Source of the DNA: Zeimonas sp046347945
Lineage (GTDB): Bacteria > Pseudomonadota > Gammaproteobacteria > Burkholderiales > Burkholderiaceae_E
Direction: 5' to 3'
NCBI GenBank assembly: GCA_046347945.1
Contig: JAXMFB010000006.1
Coordinates: forward strand, 62,001 to 126,000
DNA: 64,000 bases
Shown here: piece after piece, positions 37,427 through 45,505 of the stretch
How positions within the stretch are numbered: the first letter of the stretch is position 1
Layout: each line of letters begins with the position of its first letter
The notes under the pieces: model-generated
What the model was told of the DNA's origin: nothing
Databases searched by the model: none
What the model saw: only the letters and a program-made list of their open reading frames with translations
Program-made: the position numbers and the translations under genes

Positions 37427-38509
37427 TCAGGACGCGGCGTCGTCTTCGACGTGCACCGGAACCCTTTGCGCGAGCGCGCACATCAGTTCGTAGCCGATCG
37501 TTCCGCTCGCCCGGGCGACAGCATCGATCGGCACGATGTCGCCCCACAGCTCGACCGCGCAGCCGGGACGCGCGCCGGGCACCGGCTCGAGGTCGACCAT
37601 CAGCATGTCCATCGCGACACGGCCGACGGTGACCGTGCGCACGCCGTCGACCGCGATCGGCGTGCCGCTCGGCGCATGCCGTGGATAGCCGTCGGCGTAC
37701 CCGCAGGCGACGACGCCGATGCGCATCGGCCGCCCGGTGCGGAACGTCGACCCGTACCCCACGGCGTCGCCGGGCTCGAGTTGCTGCACGGCGATCAGCC
37801 GCGATTCGAGTCGCATCGTCGGCCGCAGTCCCAGCGAGCGCGCATCGCCCTCGCCGAACGGGGTCGCGCCGTACAGCATCACGCCGGGCCGGACCGCGTC
37901 GCCATGAGTGCCGGGCAACTGCAGCGTCGCCGCCGAATTCGCCAGCGACCAGCCCGCCCGAAGCCCGGCGGCAGCGGCCTCGAAGCGACGCACGGCGTCG
38001 TCGGTACCGCCGTCGAGGTCGGCGTTCGCGAAATGCGTCATCAGCGCCACCCGGCCGACCGTCGGCAGCCCCGAGAGCCGCGCGAACGCGGCCCGAAACG
38101 CGTCGTGGCGAAAGCCCAGCCGGTTCATGCCGCTGTTGAACTTCAGGAACACGTCGACCTGCGCGGGCGGCGGCATCGCCGCGAGCCAGTCGACCTGTCG
38201 TTCCTCGTGGACGACCAGCGCGAGCCGTTCGCGCGCGGCCTGCTCGACGTCGGCCTGCTCGAACGCGCCTTCGAGCATCAGCACCGGGCCGCTCCAGCCC
38301 GCGCGCCGCAATTGCGAGGCGCCGTCGAACTCGACCAGCGCCAGCCCGTCGGCGGCGGCGAATCCGCGCGCGGCATTGGCCAGCCCGTGCCCGTAGCCGT
38401 TGGCCTTGACCACCGCCCAGACGAATCGGCCTGGCGCCCGCCTGCGCGCGAGCGCGAGGTTGTGGCGCATCGCGGGAATCGAGACGGTGGCTGAGATGGG
38501 ACGCGGCAT
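37427..38509 (-). CDS. alr: Alanine racemase
   Basis: A 360-residue PLP enzyme that interconverts L- and D-alanine for peptidoglycan. The cofactor lysine is Lys35 in WAVVKANGYGHG. The second catalytic base, a tyrosine, lies in AVGYGSTFRTGRP in the C-terminal domain. The start MPRPISATVSIPAMRHNLAL is typical. A TATAGT -10-like box is about 25 bp upstream, without a clear -35. It appears to be in an operon with radA. It is divergent from lplT across 181 bp. Confidence 0.95.
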   Translation of the reverse strand: MPRPISATVSIPAMRHNLALARRRAPGRFVWAVVKANGYGHGLANAARGFAAADGLALVEFDGASQLRRAGWSGPVLMLEGAFEQADVEQAARERLALVVHEERQVDWLAAMPPPAQVDVFLKFNSGMNRLGFRHDAFRAAFARLSGLPTVGRVALMTHFANADLDGGTDDAVRRFEAAAAGLRAGWSLANSAATLQLPGTHGDAVRPGVMLYGATPFGEGDARSLGLRPTMRLESRLIAVQQLEPGDAVGYGSTFRTGRPMRIGVVACGYADGYPRHAPSGTPIAVDGVRTVTVGRVAMDMLMVDLEPVPGARPGCAVELWGDIVPIDAVARASGTIGYELMCALAQRVPVHVEDDAAS

Positions 38510-38690
38510 CGTGACAGGTGGACGAACGCGTCAACTATACACACGGCGCGGCGGTGCGATCGTGGTATAAACCGACCGCGCTCAGCAGCGGCATCATCGG
38601 TCGCCCGGCACGGCGCGCCGGCAGACCGGCCAAGCCGCCCGTAAGTGCGGAAAGCCGGCGCTCGAACGGAGACACGAGAGCCCTTTCCCG

Positions 38691-39953
38691 ATGAAACGCG
38701 GCTTCTACACGATCATGGCGGCGCAGTTCTTCTCGTCGCTCGCCGACAATGCGCTGCTGATCGCGGCGATCGCATTGCTGATCGAGATGCACGCGCCCGA
38801 CTGGATGAAGCCGCTGCTCAAGCTGTTCTTCACCGTCTCGTACGTGATGCTCGCCCCGTTCGTCGGTGCGCTGGCCGACTCGATGCCCAAGGGCCGCGTG
38901 ATGTTCGCGACCAACCTGGTCAAGATCGCGGGCTGCCTGCTGATGTTCTTCACGATCCACCCGCTGCTCGCCTACGCCGTGGTCGGCTTCGGTGCGGCCG
39001 CCTACTCGCCGGCGAAGTACGGCATCCTGACCGAGTTGCTGCCGCCCGAGAAACTGGTCGCCGCCAACGGCTGGATCGAAGGCACGACCGTCGGGTCGAT
39101 CATCCTCGGCACCGTGCTGGGCGGCGCACTGATCAGCCCGTCGGTCGCCGGCACGCTGCTGGCATTCGACATGCCGCTGGTCGACACCGGCATCGACACG
39201 CCGGCCGAGTCCGCGATCATGGTCATCGCGGTGTTCTACGCGATCGCGGCAGCGTTCAACCTCGGCATTCCGGACACCGGCGCGCGCTACCCGCAACAGG
39301 CGCGCAACCCGTTCAGGCTGATGCGCGAATTCCTCGGCTGCTGCCGGATCCTGTGGAAGGACAAGCTCGGCCAGATCTCGCTGGCGGTGACGACTCTTTT
39401 CTGGGGCGCCGGAGCGACCTTGCAGTTCATCGTGCTCGACTGGGCACGCCACGCGCTGGGCCTGCCGCTGAACCGGGCAGCCATCCTGCAGGGCGTGGTC
39501 GCGCTGGGCATCGCCGTCGGGGCGATGCTGGCGGCGCGCGCAGTTCGGCTGCGCGACTCGCTGCGCGTGCTGCCGGCGGGCGTCGCAATGGGCCTGGTCG
39601 TGCCGCTGATGACGCTGGTCTCGTCGGAACTGATGGCGTTTCCGCTGCTGGTGCTGGTCGGGGCGATGGCCGGCTTCTTCGTCGTGCCGATGAATGCGCT
39701 GCTGCAGCATCGCGGCCACGTGCTGATGAGCGCCGGCCACTCGATCGCGGTGCAGAACTTCAACGAGAACCTGAACATCCTGCTGATGCTCGGGCTCTAC
39801 TCGTTGCTGCTGCGCCTCGAGCTCGGCGTCAACGTCGTGATCGTGGTTTTCGGCGCCTTCGTCGCGCTGACCATGCTCGCGGTGATCCGGCTGCACCGTG
39901 CCAACCAGCGCGTGTTCGACTCTGTCGCGCTGATCGGGCAGAGCAAACACTAG
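38691..39953 (+). CDS. lplT: Lysophospholipid transporter LplT
   Basis: A 420-residue MFS-type inner-membrane protein that flips lysophospholipids inward for re-acylation. The start KRGFYTIMAAQFFSSLADNA is diagnostic, followed by SYVMLAPFVGALADSMPKG and about eleven further hydrophobic segments. In enterobacteria lplT is paired with aas; no acyltransferase gene is next to it here. A TATAAA box lies about 120 bp upstream without a clear -35. Its stop shares the four bases CTAG with the stop of the opposing glycosylase gene. Confidence 0.93.
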   Translation: MKRGFYTIMAAQFFSSLADNALLIAAIALLIEMHAPDWMKPLLKLFFTVSYVMLAPFVGALADSMPKGRVMFATNLVKIAGCLLMFFTIHPLLAYAVVGFGAAAYSPAKYGILTELLPPEKLVAANGWIEGTTVGSIILGTVLGGALISPSVAGTLLAFDMPLVDTGIDTPAESAIMVIAVFYAIAAAFNLGIPDTGARYPQQARNPFRLMREFLGCCRILWKDKLGQISLAVTTLFWGAGATLQFIVLDWARHALGLPLNRAAILQGVVALGIAVGAMLAARAVRLRDSLRVLPAGVAMGLVVPLMTLVSSELMAFPLLVLVGAMAGFFVVPMNALLQHRGHVLMSAGHSIAVQNFNENLNILLMLGLYSLLLRLELGVNVVIVVFGAFVALTMLAVIRLHRANQRVFDSVALIGQSKH

Positions 39954-40723
39954 GGTGCCGTCGCGGCGTCGTGCGCCCGGCGCGCCAGGCACAGGTCGGC
40001 CCAGGCGCGCGCCTTGTCCGGCGGGCTGCGCAGCAGGTACGCCGGATGGTAGGTGACGACGACCGGAACCGCGCGCTCGCCGACCCGGTAGGCGTGCACG
40101 CGCCCGCGCAGGCTGGCGACCGAGGCCTCGGTGCGCAGCAGCGACTGCGCGGCAATCCTCCCGACCACCACGATCACGCGCGGAACGAGCAACTCGATCT
40201 GGCGCCTCAGGTACGGCTCGCAGCGATGCATTTCGTCCGGCGACGGATCGCGGTTCTGCGGCGGCCGGCACTTGAGCACGTTGGCGATGAACACGTCGTG
40301 CCCGCGTGCCAGCCCCAGCGCGGCGAGCATCTGGTCGAGCAGGCGACCTGCGTTGCCGACGAAGGGTTCGCCGAGACGGTCCTCCTCGGCACCCGGCGCT
40401 TCGCCCACGACCATCCAGCCGGCGCGTTCGTCGCCCGTGCCGAACACGGTTCGGGTGCGCGTCTCGCACAAACCGCAGGCGCGGCACTGCGAGACGGCCT
40501 CGCGCAACTGCGGCCATTCCATCCGGGCCACGTCCGACGCGTCGGCCGTGGGGGCGGCCTTCCATGCCGGGTCCGGCGGCCCGACCGCTGCATGCTCGGC
40601 CGCGATCGACTCGGCCAGGGACCCGGCAGCCGTCGCGCCGACCGCCCTCGCAGCGGCACGACGCGGCCGCCAGGCAGGTCCGATCCCCAGCGCGGCATAG
40701 GCCCGCCGCTGCGACTCATTCAT
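39950..40723 (-). CDS. Uracil-DNA glycosylase, type 4/5 family (Fe-S)
   Basis: A 257-residue uracil-DNA glycosylase that removes uracil from DNA. Cluster cysteines appear in QCRACGLCETRT, and later in NVLKCRPPQNRD and MHRCEPYL. The catalytic loop GEAPGAEEDRLGEPFVG is clear, and a C-terminal VTYHPAYLLR is present. Start 40723 (MNESQRRAY) overlaps the rimI stop, giving a coupled start; the longer frame from 40753 adds only residues translated through rimI. The N-terminal 70 residues are low-complexity and poorly conserved. Genes tsaB-rimI-udg form one operon, an arrangement common in betaproteobacteria. Confidence 0.92.
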   Translation of the reverse strand: MNESQRRAYAALGIGPAWRPRRAAARAVGATAAGSLAESIAAEHAAVGPPDPAWKAAPTADASDVARMEWPQLREAVSQCRACGLCETRTRTVFGTGDERAGWMVVGEAPGAEEDRLGEPFVGNAGRLLDQMLAALGLARGHDVFIANVLKCRPPQNRDPSPDEMHRCEPYLRRQIELLVPRVIVVVGRIAAQSLLRTEASVASLRGRVHAYRVGERAVPVVVTYHPAYLLRSPPDKARAWADLCLARRAHDAATAP

Positions 40724-41219
40724 CGGCGAGCTTCCTGAAGAGCACCCAGGCATCCTCGCGCGCGCCGTCCGCGGCCGGGTAGTAGCGCTTGCGCAGGCCG
40801 ATCTGCCCGAAACCGGCGCCCCGGTACAGCGCGATCGCGCGATCGTTGGACGGCCGGACCTCGAGCATCATGCCCCGCGCGCCCCGGCGTCCGGCATCGC
40901 GCATCAGCCAGTCGAGCATGGCGCGACCGAGGCCGCGTCCCTGCAGCGTGCCGGCGACGCTGAGATTGAGCAGGTGGACCTCGTCGGGCATCCACATCAC
41001 CACTGCGTAGCCCGCCACCTCGGGCGGCGTCTGCTCGACCGTCTCGAAGACCCAGGCGTCGTAGCCGGCCTTCAGCGAATCGGCGAAGTTGCCGCGCGTC
41101 CACGGGAACGGGTAGACCGCCTGCTCGATCGCAGTGACTGCGTCCAGGTCCGGGGCGCGCATGCCGCGAACGCGCAGCGCCGAGCCCGGCGCCTGCGGCG
41201 GACTGGGCAGCGCGCTCAT
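40716..41219 (-). CDS. rimI: Ribosomal protein S18 alanine N-acetyltransferase
   Basis: A 167-residue GNAT acetyltransferase. The acetyl-CoA-binding region is LNLSVAGTLQGRGLGRAMLD, and the C-terminal part MLEVRPSNDRAIALYRGAGF matches RimI, including the YRGAGF that precedes a short tail. RimI acetylates the N-terminal alanine of S18. The N-terminus has a Pro/Ala-rich extension of about 20 residues. It lies 15 bp after tsaB and overlaps udg, so it is part of the same operon; the tsaB-rimI pairing is widely conserved. Confidence 0.93.
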   Translation of the reverse strand: MSALPSPPQAPGSALRVRGMRAPDLDAVTAIEQAVYPFPWTRGNFADSLKAGYDAWVFETVEQTPPEVAGYAVVMWMPDEVHLLNLSVAGTLQGRGLGRAMLDWLMRDAGRRGARGMMLEVRPSNDRAIALYRGAGFGQIGLRKRYYPAADGAREDAWVLFRKLADE

Positions 41220-41234
41220 GGCTGCGGCCGCGCC

Positions 41235-42119
41235 TCAGGCACCGGTGCGCTCGGCACGTCGCAGGCGCAACGCGCGCTGCTCGTCGCGATCCAGCGCGAC
41301 CTTGTCGCGCACGTAGCGCGGCGCAGCTGCCGACGCATCGATCGCCAGCCCTGCGCGCCAGTCGCGCAGCGCGATCTCTGCGAGCGCATCGGCCCGAACG
41401 TACGCTTCGTCGGCACCCGGCGCCAGGGGCGCGGGGACGAGCCCGTGATGCGCCGTCCACTCGTCGAGCAGGCCGAGCACGCGCCACGCGTTGCCGCCTG
41501 GCAGCACCTGCGCCGGTTGCGGCGCGGCTTCGCCCCCCGTGGCAACCGACGACGGCCAGCACGCGGCCACTGCGGCGAGGAAGTCGGCCCGCGCGACGAC
41601 CCGTGGCTCGATCAGCGCCTCGCCCCAATGCGGGTCGGCGTCCAGGCGCAACCGGTACATCGCGACGTAGAGCTCGTCCATTCGCGCGTCGGTCGCAACC
41701 AGCACGTCGCCCGCGACGCGGCCGCTGGCGCGCAGGCGCTGCCAGCCGAGCGTGGCGAGCGCGTCGACCGGCAGCACGGGGCGGCGCAACGCGAAACCCA
41801 GGCCCTGCGCAACCGCGCAGCCGACCCGCAGGCCGGTGAACGACCCCGGTCCGGCGTCGAAGGCGATTGCGTCGATCTGGTGCAGCGCGGTCGAGGCACT
41901 GGCCGAGAGCTCGCGGACCATCGCGAGGATTCGCTCCGACTGGCCCGCGCCGAGCCGCTCGGACAGGCACTCGCTCTCGTCGATGCCGCCGTCGTGGCAG
42001 TGCAGCGCCACCGAGCACCACTCGCCGGAGGTCGCCAGCGCGAGCAGGCGCACCCGTTCGCCGGGCGCAGCGACGCCACCGGGCCCGGTGCGTCTCGAAC
42101 TGGATGACTGGGAACTCAC
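41235..42119 (-). CDS. tsaB: tRNA N6-threonylcarbamoyladenosine biosynthesis protein TsaB
   Basis: A TsaB protein of about 294 residues, part of the TsaBDE complex that makes t6A37 in tRNAs reading ANN codons. The N-terminal ASKHA fold starts RLLALATSGEWCSVALH, and the hallmark FDAGPGSFTGLRVGCAVAQG is in the first half. The GTG at 42119 follows directly after a TAGAAT box (6 bp), which suggests a leaderless mRNA; a later start near the RLLALA segment is also possible. The protein is longer than E. coli TsaB (231), mainly through loops and the N-terminal Ser-rich tail. First gene of the tsaB-rimI-udg operon. Confidence 0.93.
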   Translation of the reverse strand: MSSQSSSSRRTGPGGVAAPGERVRLLALATSGEWCSVALHCHDGGIDESECLSERLGAGQSERILAMVRELSASASTALHQIDAIAFDAGPGSFTGLRVGCAVAQGLGFALRRPVLPVDALATLGWQRLRASGRVAGDVLVATDARMDELYVAMYRLRLDADPHWGEALIEPRVVARADFLAAVAACWPSSVATGGEAAPQPAQVLPGGNAWRVLGLLDEWTAHHGLVPAPLAPGADEAYVRADALAEIALRDWRAGLAIDASAAAPRYVRDKVALDRDEQRALRLRRAERTGA

Positions 42120-42125
42120 GCGCGG

Positions 42126-42131
42126 ATTCTA
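42126..42131 (-). promoter_or_regulatory. -10 box of tsaB, possible leaderless start
   Basis: TAGAAT on the minus strand ends 6 bp before the GTG start of tsaB; there is no Shine-Dalgarno sequence in between and no clear -35. Confidence 0.4.
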
Positions 42132-42163
42132 TCGCCGGACCACCGGCCCGCCGCGCAGGCCGC

Positions 42164-42526
42164 TCAGTCACGCCGCCGGCCCCGGCCGCGGCGGTCGTCG
42201 GGGCGCGCATCGCGCAACTGCTGGCGTAGCTGGTCGCGCTCGCTCGGCGACAGGCGCTCGCGGCGCCAGTCGGGTTCGCCGCCGCGCCGCCCCTGCTCCT
42301 GCTGCTGGCGCAACTCGCGGCGAAAGCGCTCGCGCTCGTCGGAACTCATCCGCCCGGCGAAGAACGGCTGGGCCAGCGCGCTCCCCGCGGCCAGCGCCAG
42401 CGCCGCGGCCAGCAGCGCCTTGCCGACCCGGCGCCTTGCAGGCTTCGACGCGCGCGATGGTACGCCGGCCGCCGCCTGCCGCGCCGTCGCCGCCGATCCG
42501 CTCGTCGTGACCTCGTCTTCCACCAT
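42164..42526 (-). CDS. Small exported arginine-rich protein of unknown function
   Basis: A 120-residue protein. Residues 1-35 are polar, residues 36-52 form a hydrophobic signal-like segment (VGKALLAAALALAAGSALA), and cleavage is plausible before Gln53. The remainder is strongly charged and contains two copies of a helical unit: MSSDERERFRRELRQQQEQ and LSPSERDQLRQQLRDARPD. The C-terminus is a run of Arg, Gly and Asp. It resembles small periplasmic DUF3106-type proteins, but no function is known. The long N-terminal tail before the signal is unusual. It is divergent from ompR across 143 bp, so it might be controlled with that system. Confidence 0.65.
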   Translation of the reverse strand: MVEDEVTTSGSAATARQAAAGVPSRASKPARRRVGKALLAAALALAAGSALAQPFFAGRMSSDERERFRRELRQQQEQGRRGGEPDWRRERLSPSERDQLRQQLRDARPDDRRGRGRRRD

Positions 42527-42656
42527 GCGGGCATTCTAGACAGCGCGGCCCGCGCGCGCAGCCCTCGTCGGGGTAAACGCTGTAACAGGGGGTAACGAAG
42601 GCGCGCCGGATGTTGCGGCCGCCCGCTGCAGCGCGCGCGGCCGCCGCGTCGGCGGC

Positions 42657-42662
42657 TATCAT
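42657..42662 (+). promoter_or_regulatory. -10 box of ompR, possible leaderless start
   Basis: TATCAT ends exactly 7 bp before the ompR ATG, the same geometry as at hpnC. The sequence upstream is a GC-only stretch with no -35 and no ribosome binding site. Confidence 0.4.
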
Positions 42663-42669
42663 TCCGGCC

Positions 42670-43389
42670 ATGAGCACCGTCGCCCGCAAGCTGCTGGTCG
42701 TCGACGACGACCCGAAACTGCGCGAACTGCTGCGCCGCTACCTGAGCGAGAACCAGTTCGAGGTGAGCCTCGCGCAGGACGCACCGTCGATGAACCGGTT
42801 GATGCTGCGCGAGCACTTCGACCTCATCGTCCTCGACCTGATGCTGCCTGGCGAGGACGGGCTGTCGATCGTGCGCCGGCTGCGCGGCGCCAACGACCGC
42901 ACGCCGATCGTCATGCTCACCGCCAAGGGCGACGACGTCGACCGGATCATCGGCCTGGAGGTCGGCGCCGACGATTACCTGCCCAAGCCGTTCAACCCCC
43001 GCGAGCTGCTCGCGCGCATTCACGCAGTGCTGCGCCGCAAGCCGCCTGCCGAGCTGCCGGGAGCCCCGTCGGCCGAGCCGATCGAAGTCCGCTTCGGGCC
43101 CTTCCGCCTCGACCTCGCCACGCGCGCGTTCAGCCGCGACGGCCAGCCCGTGCCGCTCACCACCGGCGAGTTCTCGGTACTCAAGGTGCTCGTCCAGCAT
43201 GCGCGCACGCCGCTGTCGCGCGAGAAGCTGATGGCGCTGGCGCGCGGCCGCGAGTACGGCGCCTACGACCGCAGCCTGGACGTGCAGGTCTCGCGCCTGC
43301 GCAAGCTGATCGAGACCGACCCGCAACAACCCCGCTACATCCAGACGGTCTGGGGCGTCGGCTACGTGTTCGTTCCGGACGGCGCATGA
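42670..43389 (+). CDS. ompR: Osmolarity response regulator OmpR
   Basis: A 239-residue response regulator. The receiver domain has the acidic pocket VDDDP and phospho-acceptor Asp56 in IVLDLMLPGEDG, and the conserved Lys in DDYLPKPF. The C-terminal winged-helix DNA-binding domain contains PLTTGEFSVLKVLVQHARTP, then SLDVQVSRLRKLIE and VWGVGYVFVPDG. All are OmpR-like. It would be phosphorylated by the EnvZ kinase encoded next, whose start overlaps its stop by ATGA. Porin or envelope genes are the likely targets in this group of bacteria. Confidence 0.93.
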   Translation: MSTVARKLLVVDDDPKLRELLRRYLSENQFEVSLAQDAPSMNRLMLREHFDLIVLDLMLPGEDGLSIVRRLRGANDRTPIVMLTAKGDDVDRIIGLEVGADDYLPKPFNPRELLARIHAVLRRKPPAELPGAPSAEPIEVRFGPFRLDLATRAFSRDGQPVPLTTGEFSVLKVLVQHARTPLSREKLMALARGREYGAYDRSLDVQVSRLRKLIETDPQQPRYIQTVWGVGYVFVPDGA

Positions 43390-44792
43390 CGCCGGCCGCG
43401 CCGGATGGGGCGGCCGCGCGCGCCTCTGCGCCCCGGCAGCGCATCAGCCTGTTCTGGCGCACGTTCCTGCTGCTCGCGCTGCTGATCGGCGCCAGCCTCG
43501 GCGCGACGCTGGGCATCGCCGGCCTGCTCGACCGCGCCCCGCCCGAGCAGCGGCTGGCCTGGGAGGTCGCCTCGGTCGTCAACCTGACCCGCTCGGCACT
43601 GGTGAGCGCCGAGCCCGACCGCAGGCTCGGCCTGCTCGACCAGCTCGCCCACGAGGAGGAGGTCCGCGTCCTGCCCAAGGAACCCGAGGACCGCATCGAC
43701 GACAGCGCCACCGGCCCGCGGCTGCGCGCGCTGCAACCGCGGCTGCGCCAGTTGCTGGGCGACCCGACGCGGGTCGCCGGCCGCGTGAACGGCGTCGACG
43801 CGGTGTGGATCAGCTTCGAGATCGACGGCGACGACTACTGGCTGATCCTGCCTCGCGCCCGCGTCGAACGGCAGTTCGGCCCGGGGTTGGGGGTGCTCGG
43901 CCTGATCGCCGCCAGCCTGTCACTGTTCGGCGCGCTGCTCATCTCGCGGCTGGTCAACCGGCCGCTCGCCGACCTCAGCCGCGCGATCGCGCGCCTCAGT
44001 CGCGGCCAGGTGCCGCCGCCCCTCGCCGACCAGGGGCCGACCGAGATCGCGGCGCTCAACCGCCGCTTCAACCGGCTCGCGCGCGACCTCGCGCGGCTCG
44101 ACGCCGACCGCTCGCTGGCGCTCGCGGGCATCTCGCACGACATCCGCAGCCCGCTCGCCCGGCTGCGCATGGAGATCGAACTGGCCGAGTTGTCCGCCGA
44201 GCAGCGCGCGTCGATGGCCGAGGACATCGAGCGCATCGACCGCATCGTCGGGCAGTTCATCCAGTACGCGCGGATGGCCGAGCCGCCGCGCGCCGAACCG
44301 GTCGACGTTGCCGCGGTGCTGGCCAGCGTCGACCACGCTTATCGCGGGGCGGTGGACAGCGGCGAGCTCGAGTTCGCGATCGACCACGGCGACGCCCGTC
44401 ACTGGATCGGAGACCCGACCGACCTGCACCGCGCCGTCAGCAACCTGATCGACAATTCGATGCGATACGGGCGCGCCTCGCCTGGCGAGCCTGCCCGCAT
44501 CGAACTCACCGCCCGCCGTACGCCGTCCGGCCTGGAGATCGAGGTTCGCGATCACGGGCCTGGCGTCCCGGACACGGACCTCGAACGACTGATCGAGCCC
44601 TTCGCGCGCATGGACAGCGCGCGCAGCGAGCGTGGCGGCTCCGGGCTCGGTCTGGCGATCGTCGAGCGGCTCGCGCGCCGGTACGGAGGGAGTCTGCGGC
44701 TGGTCAACGCACCCGGCGGCGGGCTCGCCGCGAGCTTGACCCTGCCGGACTACGGGGGCATCGTGGAAGGCGGGCGCGAGAGCCGCCGGTAG
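43386..44792 (+). CDS. envZ: Sensor histidine kinase EnvZ
   Basis: A 468-residue inner-membrane kinase. It has a first membrane helix at about 24-46, a periplasmic domain of about 115 residues, a second helix near 168-189, and a HAMP linker. The phospho-acceptor is His251 in AGISHDIRSPLARLR, and the ATPase domain has N-box NLIDNSMRYG and G-boxes DHGPGVP and GGSGLGLAIV. The HDIRSPL H-box is the EnvZ-type version. It overlaps ompR by 4 bp and is the cognate sensor. The periplasmic part ends with FEIDGDDYWLILPR, as in beta- and gammaproteobacterial EnvZ. Confidence 0.92.
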   Translation: MTPAAPDGAAARASAPRQRISLFWRTFLLLALLIGASLGATLGIAGLLDRAPPEQRLAWEVASVVNLTRSALVSAEPDRRLGLLDQLAHEEEVRVLPKEPEDRIDDSATGPRLRALQPRLRQLLGDPTRVAGRVNGVDAVWISFEIDGDDYWLILPRARVERQFGPGLGVLGLIAASLSLFGALLISRLVNRPLADLSRAIARLSRGQVPPPLADQGPTEIAALNRRFNRLARDLARLDADRSLALAGISHDIRSPLARLRMEIELAELSAEQRASMAEDIERIDRIVGQFIQYARMAEPPRAEPVDVAAVLASVDHAYRGAVDSGELEFAIDHGDARHWIGDPTDLHRAVSNLIDNSMRYGRASPGEPARIELTARRTPSGLEIEVRDHGPGVPDTDLERLIEPFARMDSARSERGGSGLGLAIVERLARRYGGSLRLVNAPGGGLAASLTLPDYGGIVEGGRESRR

Positions 44793-44835
44793 GTGGCCAC
44801 GAAGACCCGCGATAGCCCGAGGCAATCAATCGCAT

Positions 44836-44877
44836 TTGAATCTCCAATTGGATTCTCCAATCGGACCTTGATACATT
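44836..44877 (+). promoter_or_regulatory. Rubrerythrin promoter with a tandem repeat
   Basis: TTGGAT (44848-44853) and TACATT (44872-44877) are 18 bp apart and form a plausible sigma-70 promoter. The -35 box is the start of the second of two tandem units, TTGAATCTCCAA (44836-44847) and TTGGATTCTCCAA (44848-44860). The repeat is a candidate binding site for a redox regulator. Confidence 0.5.
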
Positions 44878-44949
44878 CGCCCCGGTCGGTCGCCGTCTGC
44901 GCGCGGCCGAGAGCATCCTCCGACCAACCCTTTCGAACAGGAGACTTCC

Positions 44950-45369
44950 ATGCCCAGCCTGAAAGGCACGAAGACCCACCAGAACCTGAAAGACGCGTTT
45001 GCAGGCGAGAGCCAGGCGAATCGTCGCTACCTGTACTTCGCAAACAAGGCCGACGTGGAAGGCCAGCCGGAAGTCGCCGCGCTGTTCCGCTCGACCGCCG
45101 AAGGCGAGACCGGCCATGCGCACGGCCACCTCGATTACCTGGCCGAAGTCGGCGACCCGGCCACCGACCTGCCGATCGGCTCGTCGCAGGCCAACCTGAA
45201 GTCGGCCGTCGCCGGCGAGACGCACGAGTACACCGACATGTACCCGGGCATGGCCAAGGCTGCCCGCAACGAGGGCTTCGACGAGATCGCCGACTGGTTC
45301 GAGACGCTGGCCAAGGCCGAGCGCTCGCACGCGAACAAGTTCGCGAAGGCCCTCGAGTCGCTGGCCTGA
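44950..45369 (+). CDS. Rubrerythrin-family protein (no rubredoxin domain)
   Basis: A 139-residue ferritin-like four-helix protein. The di-iron ligands are visible in AFAGESQANRRYLYFA, STAEGETGHAHGHLDY, AVAGETHEYTDMYPG and KAERSHANKFAKAL, spaced as two helix pairs. The C-terminal rubredoxin domain of classical rubrerythrins is missing, so an external electron donor is needed to reduce hydrogen peroxide. The next two genes, an Fe-S oxidoreductase and DUF3501, are regular neighbours of this short form. A strong AGGAGA precedes the ATG. A terminator-like hairpin follows the gene, so it may be made in excess over the downstream genes. Confidence 0.92.
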   Translation: MPSLKGTKTHQNLKDAFAGESQANRRYLYFANKADVEGQPEVAALFRSTAEGETGHAHGHLDYLAEVGDPATDLPIGSSQANLKSAVAGETHEYTDMYPGMAKAARNEGFDEIADWFETLAKAERSHANKFAKALESLA

Positions 45370-45424
45370 GCGAAGCGGGCCGGCCGGCGGCAAGTCTGCC
45401 GGATCCGGCCTGCGACTGGCGCGA

Positions 45425-45448
45425 GGGGAGCTCCAGGGCTCCCCTTTT
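45425..45448 (+). terminator. Intrinsic terminator or attenuator after rubrerythrin
   Basis: The 7-bp stem GGGGAGC / GCTCCCC with a 6-base loop is followed by TTTT. It lies between the rubrerythrin and the Fe-S protein genes and may give partial termination, since the three genes look like one unit. Confidence 0.65.
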
Positions 45449-45505
45449 CATTCCCCTCCGGCGCGCCCTGCCCGGCACGCCCGACCCGCTGAGGCGAGAA
45501 CGACG

